Origin: Methylobacter sp. BlB1 | Lineage (GTDB): Bacteria > Pseudomonadota > Gammaproteobacteria > Methylococcales > Methylomonadaceae | NCBI RefSeq assembly: GCF_015476545.1 | Contig: NZ_JADMKV010000010.1 | Coordinates: 1 to 64,000, forward strand | Direction of reading: 5' to 3' | Length of the DNA stretch: 64,000 nt | Part shown: positions 20,480-30,618 of the stretch, one piece after another | Position numbering within the stretch: the stretch's first letter is position 1 | How the letters are laid out: every line of letters starts with the position of its first letter | Program-made: the position numbers and the translations under genes | Notes under the pieces: generated by a model | What the model saw: only the letters and a program-made list of their open reading frames with translations | Database searches by the model: none | What the model was told of the DNA's origin: nothing

Positions 20480-20738
20480 AAGCGCAGAAGTTATAAGACA
20501 AAATTATTACTCATGGCTTGCGCCAGCCTAAAATTTTATTCTCCACCCTATAAAAATCCATTCTTTATAAAGTTTAGATGCCCCTATAGACTCAGCTATG
20601 GATGCGGACAAGCTGAATGGGCAATTGGCAAAAAATTGTCGTAAAAGATGCTTAAATTTGTCACAGAAACCAGACAAAATTAAAAAATCACATGGTACAA
20701 TAAGGCTACGATTTAGCCAGCCCTAGCCCTTACTTATC

Positions 20739-21905
20739 ATGATGTTTTTAAAAAGTTATTTCCGCTTCTACTTTGTTATATTTTTGGGTTTACTGCTTGC
20801 CGCTTTCCAGGCAAATTCAGCAGATGAGGACATTGCAACCCCGGCTGCGCCTACTGTTGCCGCAAGCGCTTATATTTTGCAGGATTTTGCTACGGGAAAA
20901 GTACTGGCGGACAGCAACGCTGACGCCAAGGTAGCCCCGGCCAGTCTCACCAAAATCATGACCGTCTATGTGGCCTTCCGGGAACTCAGCAACGGCCACC
21001 TGCATCTCGACGACAAAGCCACTATCAGTCAAAAAGCCTGGCAGACTTCCGGCTCGCGCATGTTTCTTGAAGTCAATAATCAGGTATCCATTGAAGATTT
21101 GCTGCATGGCATAATCATTCAATCGGGCAATGATGCCAGCGTCGCTTTAGCCGAACATATAGGCGGCAATGAGACGACATTCGCCGACATGATGAATCAG
21201 CATGCGGCACGCCTGGGCATGGTCAATACCCATTTCGTCAACAGCGATGGACTGCCTGCCCCGGAGCATTACACAACGGCGCGCGATCTTGCGACGCTGA
21301 CCCGCGCTCTAATCAAGGAATTTCCCGAGTACTACCGCTGGTTTTCACAGAAGGAATTTACTTATAACAAGATCACCCAGCAAAATCGCAATAAATTGCT
21401 CTGGCGCGATGCAACAGTAGATGGTGTTAAGACCGGCTTCACCGATGATGCCGGCTATTGCCTCGTCGCTTCTGCATTAAGGGATAATATGCGATTGATC
21501 TCTGTCGTGATGGGGACGTCGAGTTCTAATGTCAGAGCTAACGAAAATCAAAACCTGCTTAATTACGGATTCCGCTTTTTTGAATCGCACCGGCTCTATC
21601 AGGCCAAAACGCCTATAACCGAAGCGAGAATATGGAGAGGCGACAGCAAAAATGTGTCCCTCGGTCTGACAGAAGATCTTTTTGCTACGGTTCCACGCCA
21701 TCACTATAAAGACCTGAAAGCTGTCATGAATGTCGATAAAAACATTACCGCGCCAGTAAAAGAAGGCGAAAAATTCGGCACTGTAACAGTCTCGCTGGCA
21801 AATGAAGTGATTACCACTAAAGATCTGGTAGTGCTTAAAGCCGTGGAGAAGGGCAATATTCTTCAAAGAATCTATGATCAAGCTCTACTATTAATGGAAA
21901 AATAA
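20739..21905 (+). CDS. dacA: D-alanyl-D-alanine carboxypeptidase (PBP5/6 type)
   Basis: Trims the terminal D-alanine from pentapeptide side chains. It has 388 residues and a signal peptide ending near QANSADE. Active-site motifs are S69-x-x-K72 (ASLTKIM), SGN at 129-131 and KTG at 231-233. A C-terminal beta domain ends in a short amphipathic helix (IYDQALLLMEK) that anchors it to the inner membrane. A weak TACAAT box about 50 bases upstream may mark its own promoter. The stop overlaps the next start. Confidence 0.96.
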   Translation: MMFLKSYFRFYFVIFLGLLLAAFQANSADEDIATPAAPTVAASAYILQDFATGKVLADSNADAKVAPASLTKIMTVYVAFRELSNGHLHLDDKATISQKAWQTSGSRMFLEVNNQVSIEDLLHGIIIQSGNDASVALAEHIGGNETTFADMMNQHAARLGMVNTHFVNSDGLPAPEHYTTARDLATLTRALIKEFPEYYRWFSQKEFTYNKITQQNRNKLLWRDATVDGVKTGFTDDAGYCLVASALRDNMRLISVVMGTSSSNVRANENQNLLNYGFRFFESHRLYQAKTPITEARIWRGDSKNVSLGLTEDLFATVPRHHYKDLKAVMNVDKNITAPVKEGEKFGTVTVSLANEVITTKDLVVLKAVEKGNILQRIYDQALLLMEK

Positions 21906-22750
21906 TGGAAAATAAAACGGTTTATTTAAACGGCCAATACCTGCCTCTTAGTGAAGCTAAAATATCGGTTATGGACCGTGGATTTTTGTTCGGCGACGGC
22001 ATCTATGAAGTCATTCCGGCCTATCATGGTCAGTTATTCCGCTTCCAGGAGCACATGGAACGGTTGGAAAACAGCCTTAACAATATTCGCCTGACCAATC
22101 CTCATAGCCGCGAGCAGTGGCTGAAGATTCTGACGGAACTGCTAAGCCCTAGCGGGGATCAATATATCTATCTACAGGTTACGCGCGGCGTTGCGCCTAA
22201 AAGAGACCATGCGTTTCCGGAAAAAACCGAGCCTACCGTTTTCGCCATGTGTTCAAACATAGCGCCGTTTGAAGGGCGGGAGACCGGCGTCAAGGCAATC
22301 AGCCTGGATGACAGCCGTTGGGAGCTGTGTCATGTCAAAGCGACCACGCTGCTGGCTAATATCCTTCTTAGGCAACAGGCTGTTGAACAAGGCTGCGCCG
22401 AGGCTGTCTTAGTCAATAAAGACGGCTATGTGACCGAGGGCGCGGCAAGCAATATTTTCGCGGTGATCGATGGCATCCTGATTACTCCGCCCAAAAGCTG
22501 CGAGATATTGCCGGGAATTACCCGCGATGTCATTCTGGAAATCGCACAACAAAACAACATTCCTTACAGAGAGGAAATTATTGCCTTGGAAGCTTTAAAC
22601 AATGCCAGCGAGATCTGGTTAACCAGTTCCACGCGTGAAATCATACCAGTTGTAGAGTTTGACTCCCACAAAGTGGCAGACGGCAGACCCGGTCCGGTAT
22701 GGCAGAACATGAATCGGCTTTTCCAAGCTTATAAGCAGTCCCTGTCATGA
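21905..22750 (+). CDS. dat: D-amino-acid transaminase, class IV
   Basis: A PLP enzyme that interconverts D-alanine and D-glutamate with their keto acids. The 281 residues carry the class IV opening VMDRGFLFGDGIYEVIPAYHG, a PLP lysine in CHVKATTLLANILLRQQA and the VTEGAASNIFAV phosphate loop. The branched-chain aminotransferase family is related, but the short length and the dacA neighbourhood favour the D-amino-acid enzyme. It overlaps both neighbours by 1-4 bases and could feed wall D-amino acids. Confidence 0.88.
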   Translation: MENKTVYLNGQYLPLSEAKISVMDRGFLFGDGIYEVIPAYHGQLFRFQEHMERLENSLNNIRLTNPHSREQWLKILTELLSPSGDQYIYLQVTRGVAPKRDHAFPEKTEPTVFAMCSNIAPFEGRETGVKAISLDDSRWELCHVKATTLLANILLRQQAVEQGCAEAVLVNKDGYVTEGAASNIFAVIDGILITPPKSCEILPGITRDVILEIAQQNNIPYREEIIALEALNNASEIWLTSSTREIIPVVEFDSHKVADGRPGPVWQNMNRLFQAYKQSLS

Positions 22751-23013
22751 ACGAAGAACAATCCCTTTTAGAATTTCCCTGCCAATTTGCTATCAAAGTA
22801 ATGGGCAGAACCAGCCCCGAGCTTGATGTGCTGATCGTGGAAATTATCCGTCGCCACAGTCCTGACCTCAGAGAAGGCGCAGTGACATCCCGTCCCAGCA
22901 AGGGCGGCAATTACACCGCCATCACTGTAACGGTAGAGGCGTTCAGCCGGGAACAGCTGGATGCCATCTATCAGGATTTGACGGCCAGCCCGCATGTTTT
23001 GATGGCGTTGTAG
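22747..23013 (+). CDS. ybeD: YbeD/DUF493 family protein
   Basis: An 88-residue ferredoxin-like fold protein, usually encoded between dacA and lipB. The FPCQFAIKVMGRTSPELD opening and the SRPSKGGNYTAITVTVEAFS strand pair match the family. The function is not established; an ACT-like ligand-binding or lipoate-related regulatory role is only inferred from position. It overlaps dat by 4 bases; a palindromic repeat separates it from lipB. Confidence 0.88.
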   Translation: MNEEQSLLEFPCQFAIKVMGRTSPELDVLIVEIIRRHSPDLREGAVTSRPSKGGNYTAITVTVEAFSREQLDAIYQDLTASPHVLMAL

Positions 23014-23069
23014 GCGGGCATAGCATGGCTCAATGCTTTGCTCACAACACCGTCCAAGCAACACTCTTA

Positions 23070-23130
23070 GCCACGAAGACGCAGAGAAAAACGGTTGGCT
23101 CTACTATACGGGATTCTCTGCCTCTCTGGC
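23070..23130. repeat. Palindromic intergenic element, copy 1
   Basis: Left arm GCCACGAAGACGCAGAGAA (23070-23088) and right arm TTCTCTGCCTCTCTGGC (23114-23130) are imperfect inverted repeats around a 25-base loop. It fills most of the ybeD-lipB gap. It shares the CGAAG/CAGAGAA core with elements at 31371 and 39531. Confidence 0.6.
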
Positions 23131-23149
23131 AAAAGCCTAACTTAGCGCC

Positions 23150-23758
23150 ATGCAGATAACGATACGAAACCTGGGGCTACAGCACTACGAAACGACGTGG
23201 CAGGCTATGCAGCAGTTCACGCTGGATCGTACCGAAGAAACGATCGATGAGATATGGGTCGTGGAGCATTTTCCCGTTTATACACTGGGCATAAACGGCA
23301 AGCCCGAACACCTGCTCGATGCAGGTGCCATCCCCGTCATTCATTCCGACCGGGGCGGTCAAATTACTTATCACGGCCCTGGGCAATTGGTCATTTATAC
23401 ATTGCTGGACATTAAACGGCTAAAAATAGGCGTCCGGCAATTGGTGACGATTCTGGAGCAAGCCATGATCGATACTTTGGCCTGCTATGGCATTACTGCG
23501 CTTGCCAGAGCCGATGCGCCCGGCGTCTACGTGGACGGCAAAAAAATCGGTTCGCTCGGCATACGGATCAAGAAAAACTGCAGCTATCACGGCCTAAGCT
23601 TCAATAACCAGATGGATTTGAGTCCTTTTGACTCCATCAATACTTGCGGCTATCCTGAACTGGAAGTGACCCAACTGGCTGATCTGGGCGTCACCGTCAA
23701 CAATTCCGAACTCGCCATCCCTGTTATTCAGGCTATAACCACGGCTATACAAAAATGA
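23150..23758 (+). CDS. lipB: Octanoyl-[acyl-carrier-protein]:protein octanoyltransferase
   Basis: Moves octanoyl groups from ACP to lipoyl domains. The 202 residues include [19 protein letters not shown], the catalytic lysine in [12 protein letters not shown] and the acyl-thioester cysteine in INTCGYPEL. The stop overlaps the lipA start by 4 bases, giving a coupled lipBA pair. Confidence 0.97.
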   Translation: MQITIRNLGLQHYETTWQAMQQFTLDRTEETIDEIWVVEHFPVYTLGINGKPEHLLDAGAIPVIHSDRGGQITYHGPGQLVIYTLLDIKRLKIGVRQLVTILEQAMIDTLACYGITALARADAPGVYVDGKKIGSLGIRIKKNCSYHGLSFNNQMDLSPFDSINTCGYPELEVTQLADLGVTVNNSELAIPVIQAITTAIQK

Positions 23759-24726
23759 CTCATCAAGCGCCTTCCCGCTCCACGCCCGAATCGCACCAAC
23801 GCAATGCTGAAAAACTGGCAAGGATTCCGATCAAAGTCGAGCCGGTCCAGACTCCTCTGCGCAAACCCGAATGGATACGCATGAAACTATCGGCCAGCGA
23901 GGAAGTCAGCCGGGTAAAACAGTTATTGCGCCAGAACCAGCTGCATACGGTCTGCGAGGAAGCCGCCTGCCCCAATCTCTCCGAGTGCTTTCAGCACGGC
24001 ACAGCGACTTTCATGATCATGGGTGATTTATGCACGCGCCGCTGCCCGTTCTGCGATGTTGCCCACGGCAAACCATTGGCGCTCGACAAAGAAGAGCCCC
24101 AACATCTGGCTCAGGCGATTCAGGCATTGGCCTTGAAATATGTCGTCATCACTTCGGTAAATCGGGACGATCTGAAAGACGGCGGCGCTGGCCACTTTGC
24201 TGACTGCATTGGTGCGATTCGGCAATTGATTCCCACAACCAAAATCGAAATTCTGGTGCCGGACTTTCGCGGCCGCATGGATAAGGCCGTTGAAATATTG
24301 GCCGGACAGCCCTGTGATGTCTTTAACCATAACCTGGAAACGGTTCCCAGGCTGTACCAGCAGGCTCGCCCCGGCGCCGACTATTCAGGTTCATTGCAAT
24401 TGCTTCAAAAATATAGCGATGCTCAGCCTCAGACCCCTACCAAATCCGGACTGATGCTCGGCCTTGGAGAGGAGCCTCATGAAGTCCATCAGGTCATGAA
24501 AGATTTACTGGATCACGGCTGCTCCATGCTGACCCTGGGCCAATACCTGCAGCCCAGCAAAGCCCATTTGCCGGTCAAGCGCTATATTACTCCGGAACAA
24601 TTTGAGGAATATGCCGTCATGGCAAAGGCATTGGGCTTTAAACAAGTTGCCAGCGCACCATTAGTCAGGTCGTCTTATCACGCTGACGCGCAAGCCAAGG
24701 CTATTATAAATGTGCCAACTGACTAA
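23755..24726 (+). CDS. lipA: Lipoyl synthase
   Basis: A radical-SAM enzyme that inserts two sulfurs into octanoyl-lipoyl domains. It has 323 residues. Auxiliary cluster cysteines C67, C72 and C78 are in [12 protein letters not shown], and the radical-SAM cluster cysteines C93, C97 and C100 are in CTRRCPFC. The C terminus keeps the RSSYHA serine segment that ligates the auxiliary cluster. Coupled to lipB. Confidence 0.97.
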   Translation: MTHQAPSRSTPESHQRNAEKLARIPIKVEPVQTPLRKPEWIRMKLSASEEVSRVKQLLRQNQLHTVCEEAACPNLSECFQHGTATFMIMGDLCTRRCPFCDVAHGKPLALDKEEPQHLAQAIQALALKYVVITSVNRDDLKDGGAGHFADCIGAIRQLIPTTKIEILVPDFRGRMDKAVEILAGQPCDVFNHNLETVPRLYQQARPGADYSGSLQLLQKYSDAQPQTPTKSGLMLGLGEEPHEVHQVMKDLLDHGCSMLTLGQYLQPSKAHLPVKRYITPEQFEEYAVMAKALGFKQVASAPLVRSSYHADAQAKAIINVPTD

Positions 24727-25118
24727 CTGTCCCGCATAATCGCTTCATCATCTGTACTCACAATAATGCCCCCCGGCCACAGAGCGGCCTGTCAAACCAC
24801 TTCCTGGCGTTGTCTGGGGTAGACTCTAATAATTTGCCCGCCCACAGATAGCGCTGAAATCAGCCTATCTTGCGTCTTATTCAACAACAGCTTGAGCTAT
24901 TGCTCATTGATGCTCATCTGGATCATAGCAATTTTTTTGCTGAGATTGATCCAAGTCTGGAAATCACACTCAGCCGACTATTTTACTCATTATTGGGAAC
25001 CAGTTAGCTTGCCCTTGGATCGAAAAATGTAGACGGCTTTTCTCTTTCTCAATTGGGTCTGGATCACAATTTTGCTATGAAAGCTTCAGGCCCAGTAATC
25101 CTACAGGTATTACTTCTG
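24727..25118. other. Non-coding gap with a decayed reading frame
   Basis: A 392-base gap between lipA and the hydrolase gene. At 24870-25007 on the plus strand there is an open frame from TTG of 45 codons (including HLDHSNFFAEIDPSLEITL) with protein-like composition, no ribosome site and stop codons just upstream in frame. It is most likely a gene remnant; I do not recognise the family. No clear promoter or terminator was seen in the rest. Confidence 0.35.
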
Positions 25119-26015
25119 ATGGCTATCAAAAGAGTATCTAAAATCGTCAGCCTCATTATTTTCTCATACACGCTGCAAGCTTGTTCCGGCCTGATGTTTT
25201 ATCCAGATAAAGCGTTAGTCAGAACACCTGCAAAGCTAGGGCTCGCCTATCAGGATGTTCAGTTGGAAGCCAGGGACGGCCTGAAAATATACGGTTGGCT
25301 TTTACCTGCGCAAGGCGAGTTGAAAGGCAGTATCTATTTTCTGCACGGCAATGCCCAAAACATCAGCACCCATGTGCAGAACGTAGCGTGGCTGCCGCAG
25401 CATGGTTATCAGGTTTTCCTAATTGATTACCGAGGCTTTGGCCGATCGGATGGAGCTCCCCGTCTACCAGAAGTTTTTTGGGATATTGAAGCGGGCTTCA
25501 ATTGGCTGCTTGGCCATGCTGACCATAAACCCATTTTTTTGCTGGGCCAAAGCATAGGCGCCAGCCTGGGCATCTACTTTACAGCAACCAATCCAAAAGC
25601 TAAACAGCATCTTGCCGGCATTGTCAGCGATTCGGCATTCAGCAGCTATTTTGAAATCGTTCGCCATGTGTCCGCCTCAAACTGGCTCAGCTGGCCATTC
25701 CAATATCCTGCAGCGGCCATGATGGACTATCCCTATAACCCGATTGATGTCATTGCCGATATCGCGCCCGTTCCATTATTGCTGGCTCATGGCAGCCAAG
25801 ATTCAATCGTGCCTTTTTCGCAAGGACAAAAACTTTATCAGGCAGCAAGACAGCCCAAAATAATGGTCCAATCGGAAGTCGGTCATGATGAGACTTTTCA
25901 TCTTCAAAATAATCGCTCGAGCTTATTGAATTTTCTACAGCAACATCATTTAGCTCAGAAAGGACTTCCTACCCCGATCGCAGAACCTGAAACCGATCTT
26001 TCGCGAAAACTCTAG
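25119..26015 (+). CDS. Lipoprotein alpha/beta hydrolase (Bem46/YfhR-like)
   Basis: A serine hydrolase of the Bem46-like group with unknown substrate. A lipoprotein signal with lipobox TLQAC (C22) anchors it to a membrane. The oxyanion strand is YFLHGNAQN, the nucleophile is in LLGQSIGASLG, the acid is probably in HGSQDSIVP and the histidine in EVGHDETFH. The start at 25119 gives a clean signal peptide; the in-frame ATG at 25053 would add 22 residues without a signal. It is isolated from neighbours and ends before a strong terminator. Confidence 0.82.
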   Translation: MAIKRVSKIVSLIIFSYTLQACSGLMFYPDKALVRTPAKLGLAYQDVQLEARDGLKIYGWLLPAQGELKGSIYFLHGNAQNISTHVQNVAWLPQHGYQVFLIDYRGFGRSDGAPRLPEVFWDIEAGFNWLLGHADHKPIFLLGQSIGASLGIYFTATNPKAKQHLAGIVSDSAFSSYFEIVRHVSASNWLSWPFQYPAAAMMDYPYNPIDVIADIAPVPLLLAHGSQDSIVPFSQGQKLYQAARQPKIMVQSEVGHDETFHLQNNRSSLLNFLQQHHLAQKGLPTPIAEPETDLSRKL

Positions 26016-26023
26016 TTATAAAA

Positions 26024-26054
26024 AAGCCCCGGCTATTAAAAACAGCCGGGGCTT
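26024..26054. terminator. Intrinsic terminator of groESL (bidirectional)
   Basis: Perfect 11-base arms AAGCCCCGGCT (26024-26034) and AGCCGGGGCTT (26044-26054) with a 9-base loop. On the minus strand a T-rich tract follows, so it ends groESL; it can also stop the plus-strand hydrolase transcript. Confidence 0.9.
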
Positions 26055-26085
26055 GCTTAAAGCGACAGGCTTTAAGACAGCATGA

Positions 26086-27744
<1,659 letters not shown>

Positions 27745-27789
27745 TTAATTTGTTATGTTAAAAATGATTGTGATTAATAAGACTCAGGC

Positions 27790-28077
27790 TTAACCTAAAA
27801 CGCCCATGATGTCTTCTTCACGCATAACGATAAGTTCTTCACCGTCAACTTTAACTTCGTTGCCGGCATATTTGCCAAACAGTACTTTATCGCCGACTTT
27901 AACATCCAATGGACGAACATCGCCGTTATCCAGCACTTTACCGTTACCTACGGCCAAAACCACGCCTTGGCTTGGTTTTTCTGCCGCAGAGCCAGGCAGA
28001 ACAATACCACCTGCGGTGGTTGTTTCCTCTTCAACACGTTTAACAATCACTCTATCGTGTAACGGACGTATTTTCAT
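27790..28077 (-). CDS. groES: Co-chaperonin GroES
   Basis: The 10-kDa lid of GroEL. The 95 residues carry the mobile loop [20 protein letters not shown] that binds the GroEL apical domains, and the [22 protein letters not shown]-terminal strand region. The ribosome site TTAGGAG precedes the ATG. First gene of groESL; its promoter is embedded in a CIRCE operator. Confidence 0.98.
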   Translation of the reverse strand: MKIRPLHDRVIVKRVEEETTTAGGIVLPGSAAEKPSQGVVLAVGNGKVLDNGDVRPLDVKVGDKVLFGKYAGNEVKVDGEELIVMREEDIMGVLG

Positions 28078-28119
28078 TAATGTCTCCTAACAGTTAAATA
28101 TAAAAGGTTAATCCAGTTG

Positions 28120-28146
28120 TTAGCACTCTCTGGCAATGAGTGCTAA
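28120..28146. promoter_or_regulatory. CIRCE operator (HrcA site)
   Basis: TTAGCACTC (28120-28128), 9 bases, then GAGTGCTAA (28138-28146): a perfect match to the CIRCE consensus. CIRCE binds the repressor HrcA, released on heat stress when GroEL is busy. It directly follows the -10 box of the groES promoter and lies about 75 bases upstream of divergent moeB. Confidence 0.95.
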
Positions 28147-28173
28147 TAATAATCAGCTTTTGCAGACTGTCAA
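28146..28173 (-). promoter_or_regulatory. Sigma-70 promoter of groESL
   Basis: On the minus strand, TTGACA (28168-28173) and TATTAT (28146-28151) are 16 bases apart. The -10 box touches the CIRCE arm, so HrcA binding would block transcription start. No obvious sigma-32 box was noted. Confidence 0.75.
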
Positions 28174-28219
28174 GTTCTTTGGCATCATCTCTTATCCTTA
28201 TACGGAAACCACACGACTA

Positions 28220-28966
28220 ATGAATGACAACCAACTATTACGCTATAGCCGTCAAATCATGCTGCCTCAAATTGATATTGAGGGGCAGCAAAAACTCCTG
28301 GAAGCCAGGATACTGATTATTGGCGCCGGAGGACTTGGATCTCCCGCATCAATCTATCTTGCCGCTGCCGGTGCCGGTAGCATTACGATTTATGATGATG
28401 ACGAAGTAGACTTGTCCAACTTACAAAGGCAAATTGCTCATCACACCAACGATATAGGGATTGATAAAGTAATTTCAACCCAGCGGACACTTAAAAATCT
28501 AAATCCGGAAATAAACGTGCAAGCTATTAAAGAGCGGCTGGAAGGCGAGCAGCTTGAAACGGCTGTGGCATCGGCCGATGTAGTACTGGATTGCTCTGAT
28601 AATTTCTCAACGCGTTTTGCCATTAACAACGCCTGCGTCAAACACAAAACCTCGCTGGTATCAGGTGCAGCCATACGCTTTGAAGGCCAAGTAGCCGTAT
28701 TTACGCCGGGCAAGAATGACAGCCCTTGCTACAACTGTCTGTATCGTAACGATGGCGAGGAGCAACAGACCTGCTCAACCAATGGCGTGATAGCGCCTAT
28801 TACGGGCATTATCGGCAGCATTCAAGCACTGGAAGCCATGAAGCTGATTATGAATATCGGGGAAACGCTGACCGGCCGGTTACTGTTGGTCGACGGCTAT
28901 ACAATGGAATTCAACACCATGAAATTGCGAAAAAACCCTAGCTGCCCGACCTGCAGTGCTGTTTGA
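28220..28966 (+). CDS. moeB: MoeB/ThiF family E1-like adenylyltransferase
   Basis: Activates the C terminus of a ubiquitin-like sulfur carrier (MoaD or ThiS) by adenylation. The 248 residues have the LRYSRQIMLPQIDIEGQ opening, the nucleotide loop IIGAGGLGSPASIYLAAAGAG and two zinc CxxC pairs (CYNC, CPTC). The start is set at 28220 (MNDNQ); the open frame extends to 28136 but would run across the CIRCE site. MoeB and ThiF cannot be told apart here, and no moaD or thiS is adjacent. Confidence 0.88.
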   Translation: MNDNQLLRYSRQIMLPQIDIEGQQKLLEARILIIGAGGLGSPASIYLAAAGAGSITIYDDDEVDLSNLQRQIAHHTNDIGIDKVISTQRTLKNLNPEINVQAIKERLEGEQLETAVASADVVLDCSDNFSTRFAINNACVKHKTSLVSGAAIRFEGQVAVFTPGKNDSPCYNCLYRNDGEEQQTCSTNGVIAPITGIIGSIQALEAMKLIMNIGETLTGRLLLVDGYTMEFNTMKLRKNPSCPTCSAV

Positions 28967-28982
28967 ATTTATGGCTGGAGAA

Positions 28983-29018
28983 GGACTTTCCGGACCTCCA
29001 GGAGCATCCGGAAAGTCC
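28983..29018. terminator. Hairpin between convergent moeB and small membrane protein gene
   Basis: Perfect 12-base arms GGACTTTCCGGA (28983-28994) and TCCGGAAAGTCC (29007-29018) with a 12-base loop. It sits between two convergent stop codons, so it probably ends both transcripts despite lacking a clean T-run. Confidence 0.65.
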
Positions 29019-29029
29019 AAAATGAAATA

Positions 29030-29236
29030 TTACTTTTTGCTAAACAACCCCTTCGCTAAACTAATTGCTTTCTCCGCTAGATCATTTATCACAGACGGGC
29101 TGTCGCCATGCGGCTCGGTTTCACCGAAAGGCTTGGCGTTTTTCTGCGAAAACTTGTAAATGAAATAACCCAATGGCGCAAACGAAAACGCCGCCAGAAT
29201 GAACATGCCCAAAAACAGCACAATGACTCCACTCAT
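29030..29236 (-). CDS. Small membrane protein, function unknown
   Basis: A 68-residue protein with one strongly hydrophobic N-terminal segment (about residues 3-27, VIVLFLGMFILAAFSFAP) and a basic, polar tail (INDLAEKAISLAKGLFSKK). Translation is well supported: GAGGAGG stands 5 bases before the ATG. I do not recognise the family. It is convergent with moeB and divergent from the pqq operon, with a 271-base gap to pqqA. Confidence 0.7.
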   Translation of the reverse strand: MSGVIVLFLGMFILAAFSFAPLGYFIYKFSQKNAKPFGETEPHGDSPSVINDLAEKAISLAKGLFSKK

Positions 29237-29417
29237 AACACCTCCTCATGATTTTATCAATATCTATTATTATTTTTAGGTGAAATTGGATAATACTCTC
29301 TTACAAGAAAAAAAACACCCCGAAGAAATTAATTAAAAATCTGACGAATTTAATTGTTTTTTATCGGTTTCAATCAATGATTGAATTCCGTAGGAGACAA
29401 ACGCCTCCCGCCAAAAG

Positions 29418-29446
29418 TTGCGTAAAAAAACGGTTCATCGTATACT
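29418..29446 (+). promoter_or_regulatory. Promoter of the pqq operon
   Basis: TTGCGT (29418-29423) and TATACT (29441-29446) with 17-base spacing, about 60 bases before the pqqA start codon. A leader hairpin follows at 29450. Confidence 0.65.
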
Positions 29447-29449
29447 TCG

Positions 29450-29475
29450 GGCCAGCTTACTTGATCAAGCTAGCC
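29450..29475 (+). other. Leader hairpin upstream of pqqA
   Basis: GGC-x-AGCTT (29450-29458) pairs with AAGCT-x-GCC (29467-29475), one C/A mismatch, 8-base loop ACTTGATC. It lies at the predicted 5' end of the pqqA mRNA and may stabilise it or regulate it. Confidence 0.4.
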
Positions 29476-29507
29476 TATAACATAAAAAACTTCTGGAGGT
29501 TAATACG

Positions 29508-29582
29508 ATGAAATGGGAAACACCAAGTTACACAGACCTGCGTTTCGGTTTCGAAGTAACAATGTATATCTATAACCGTTAA
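29508..29582 (+). CDS. pqqA: PQQ precursor peptide PqqA
   Basis: A 24-residue peptide that supplies the glutamate and tyrosine fused into pyrroloquinoline quinone. The core FEVTMYIYNR holds the required E16 and Y20 in the E-x3-Y spacing. A strong ribosome site (TGGAGGT) stands 10 bases before the ATG, fitting high expression of a consumed substrate. An intrinsic terminator follows 22 bases after the stop, before pqqB. It was found by reading, being too short for standard gene calls. Confidence 0.96.
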   Translation: MKWETPSYTDLRFGFEVTMYIYNR

Positions 29583-29604
29583 TCCATTCGGTTCAGAGTA
29601 AAAA

Positions 29605-29631
29605 GGGGCTCCGCATGAGCCCCTTTTTTTT
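29605..29631 (+). terminator. Intrinsic terminator between pqqA and pqqB
   Basis: GGGGCTC (29605-29611) and GAGCCCC (29617-29623), 5-base loop, then eight T. Partial readthrough would give far more pqqA than pqqBCDE mRNA. Confidence 0.9.
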
Positions 29632-29696
29632 GCCTGCTTGTCTTTATTCCCGTATCATTCATTTCTTCACAGCTTTTTTCAAATACCGTCCAAACT

Positions 29697-30608
29697 ATGA
29701 AAATCAGAGTTTTAGGTTCAGGCGCTGGCGGCGGTTTTCCTCAATGGAACTGCAATTGCCATAATTGCCACCGCTTGCGCCACAATCAAATGAACGGCAA
29801 AGCCCGCACCCAATCATCCATTGCCGTAAGCACCGATAACAGAAACTGGCTGCTGTTCAATACCTCGCCCGATATTCGCGCGCAATTGGAAGCCTTCCCT
29901 GCCATCCAGCCTAAAGAAGGCATTCGCGATACCGGCATCAAAGCCATTATGCTGATCGACAGCCAGATTGATCACACCACTGGCCTGCTCATGCTTAGAG
30001 AAGGCAAGCCGCTGGAAGTCTATTGCACCGACATGGTCAAACAGGACCTGACCACGGGCTTTCCTTTGTTCAACATGCTGGCTGATTACTGCACCGTCAA
30101 TCATCACCCTGTCCCTGTTGATGGCAGCAGCTTCACCATTCCGGGCATTGATGACTTACGCTTTTACACCCAGGCTTTAAAAAGCAAAGCGCCCCCTTAT
30201 TCGCCGCATCGACATGACCCGCACGAAGGCGACAATATCGGCGTTATTGTCGAGCAGATCTCCACTGGCAAAAAATTATTTTATTCTCCAGGCTTGGGCG
30301 AAATCGAACCGCATGTCATGGCCGCCATGCAAGCTGCAGACTGCCTGATGGTGGACGGCACATTCTGGACAGAGGACGAAATGTGCACGCAAAATATCAG
30401 CCTTAAAAAAGCGCGTGAAATCGGCCACTTGCCTCAATCCGGCCCGGGCGGCATGATAGAAGTGTTAAGCGGCGTCAAAAAAGCCCGCAAAATATTGATC
30501 CATATCAACAACACGAATCCGATACTGGACGAAGATTCCGAGCCTCGCAAAATGCTCGATGCGGCCGGCATTGAGGTCGCTTACGACGGATTAGAAATTG
30601 ATTTATAG
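29697..30608 (+). CDS. pqqB: PQQ biosynthesis protein PqqB
   Basis: A metallo-beta-lactamase-fold protein thought to hydroxylate the tyrosine-derived ring of the PQQ intermediate. The 303 residues begin [20 protein letters not shown], with [10 protein letters not shown] holding the conserved structural cysteines. The metal-site region is [14 protein letters not shown] and the C-terminal [16 protein letters not shown] is typical. pqqC starts 10 bases after its stop codon. Confidence 0.97.
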   Translation: MKIRVLGSGAGGGFPQWNCNCHNCHRLRHNQMNGKARTQSSIAVSTDNRNWLLFNTSPDIRAQLEAFPAIQPKEGIRDTGIKAIMLIDSQIDHTTGLLMLREGKPLEVYCTDMVKQDLTTGFPLFNMLADYCTVNHHPVPVDGSSFTIPGIDDLRFYTQALKSKAPPYSPHRHDPHEGDNIGVIVEQISTGKKLFYSPGLGEIEPHVMAAMQAADCLMVDGTFWTEDEMCTQNISLKKAREIGHLPQSGPGGMIEVLSGVKKARKILIHINNTNPILDEDSEPRKMLDAAGIEVAYDGLEIDL

Positions 30609-30618
30609 AAGGTACATT

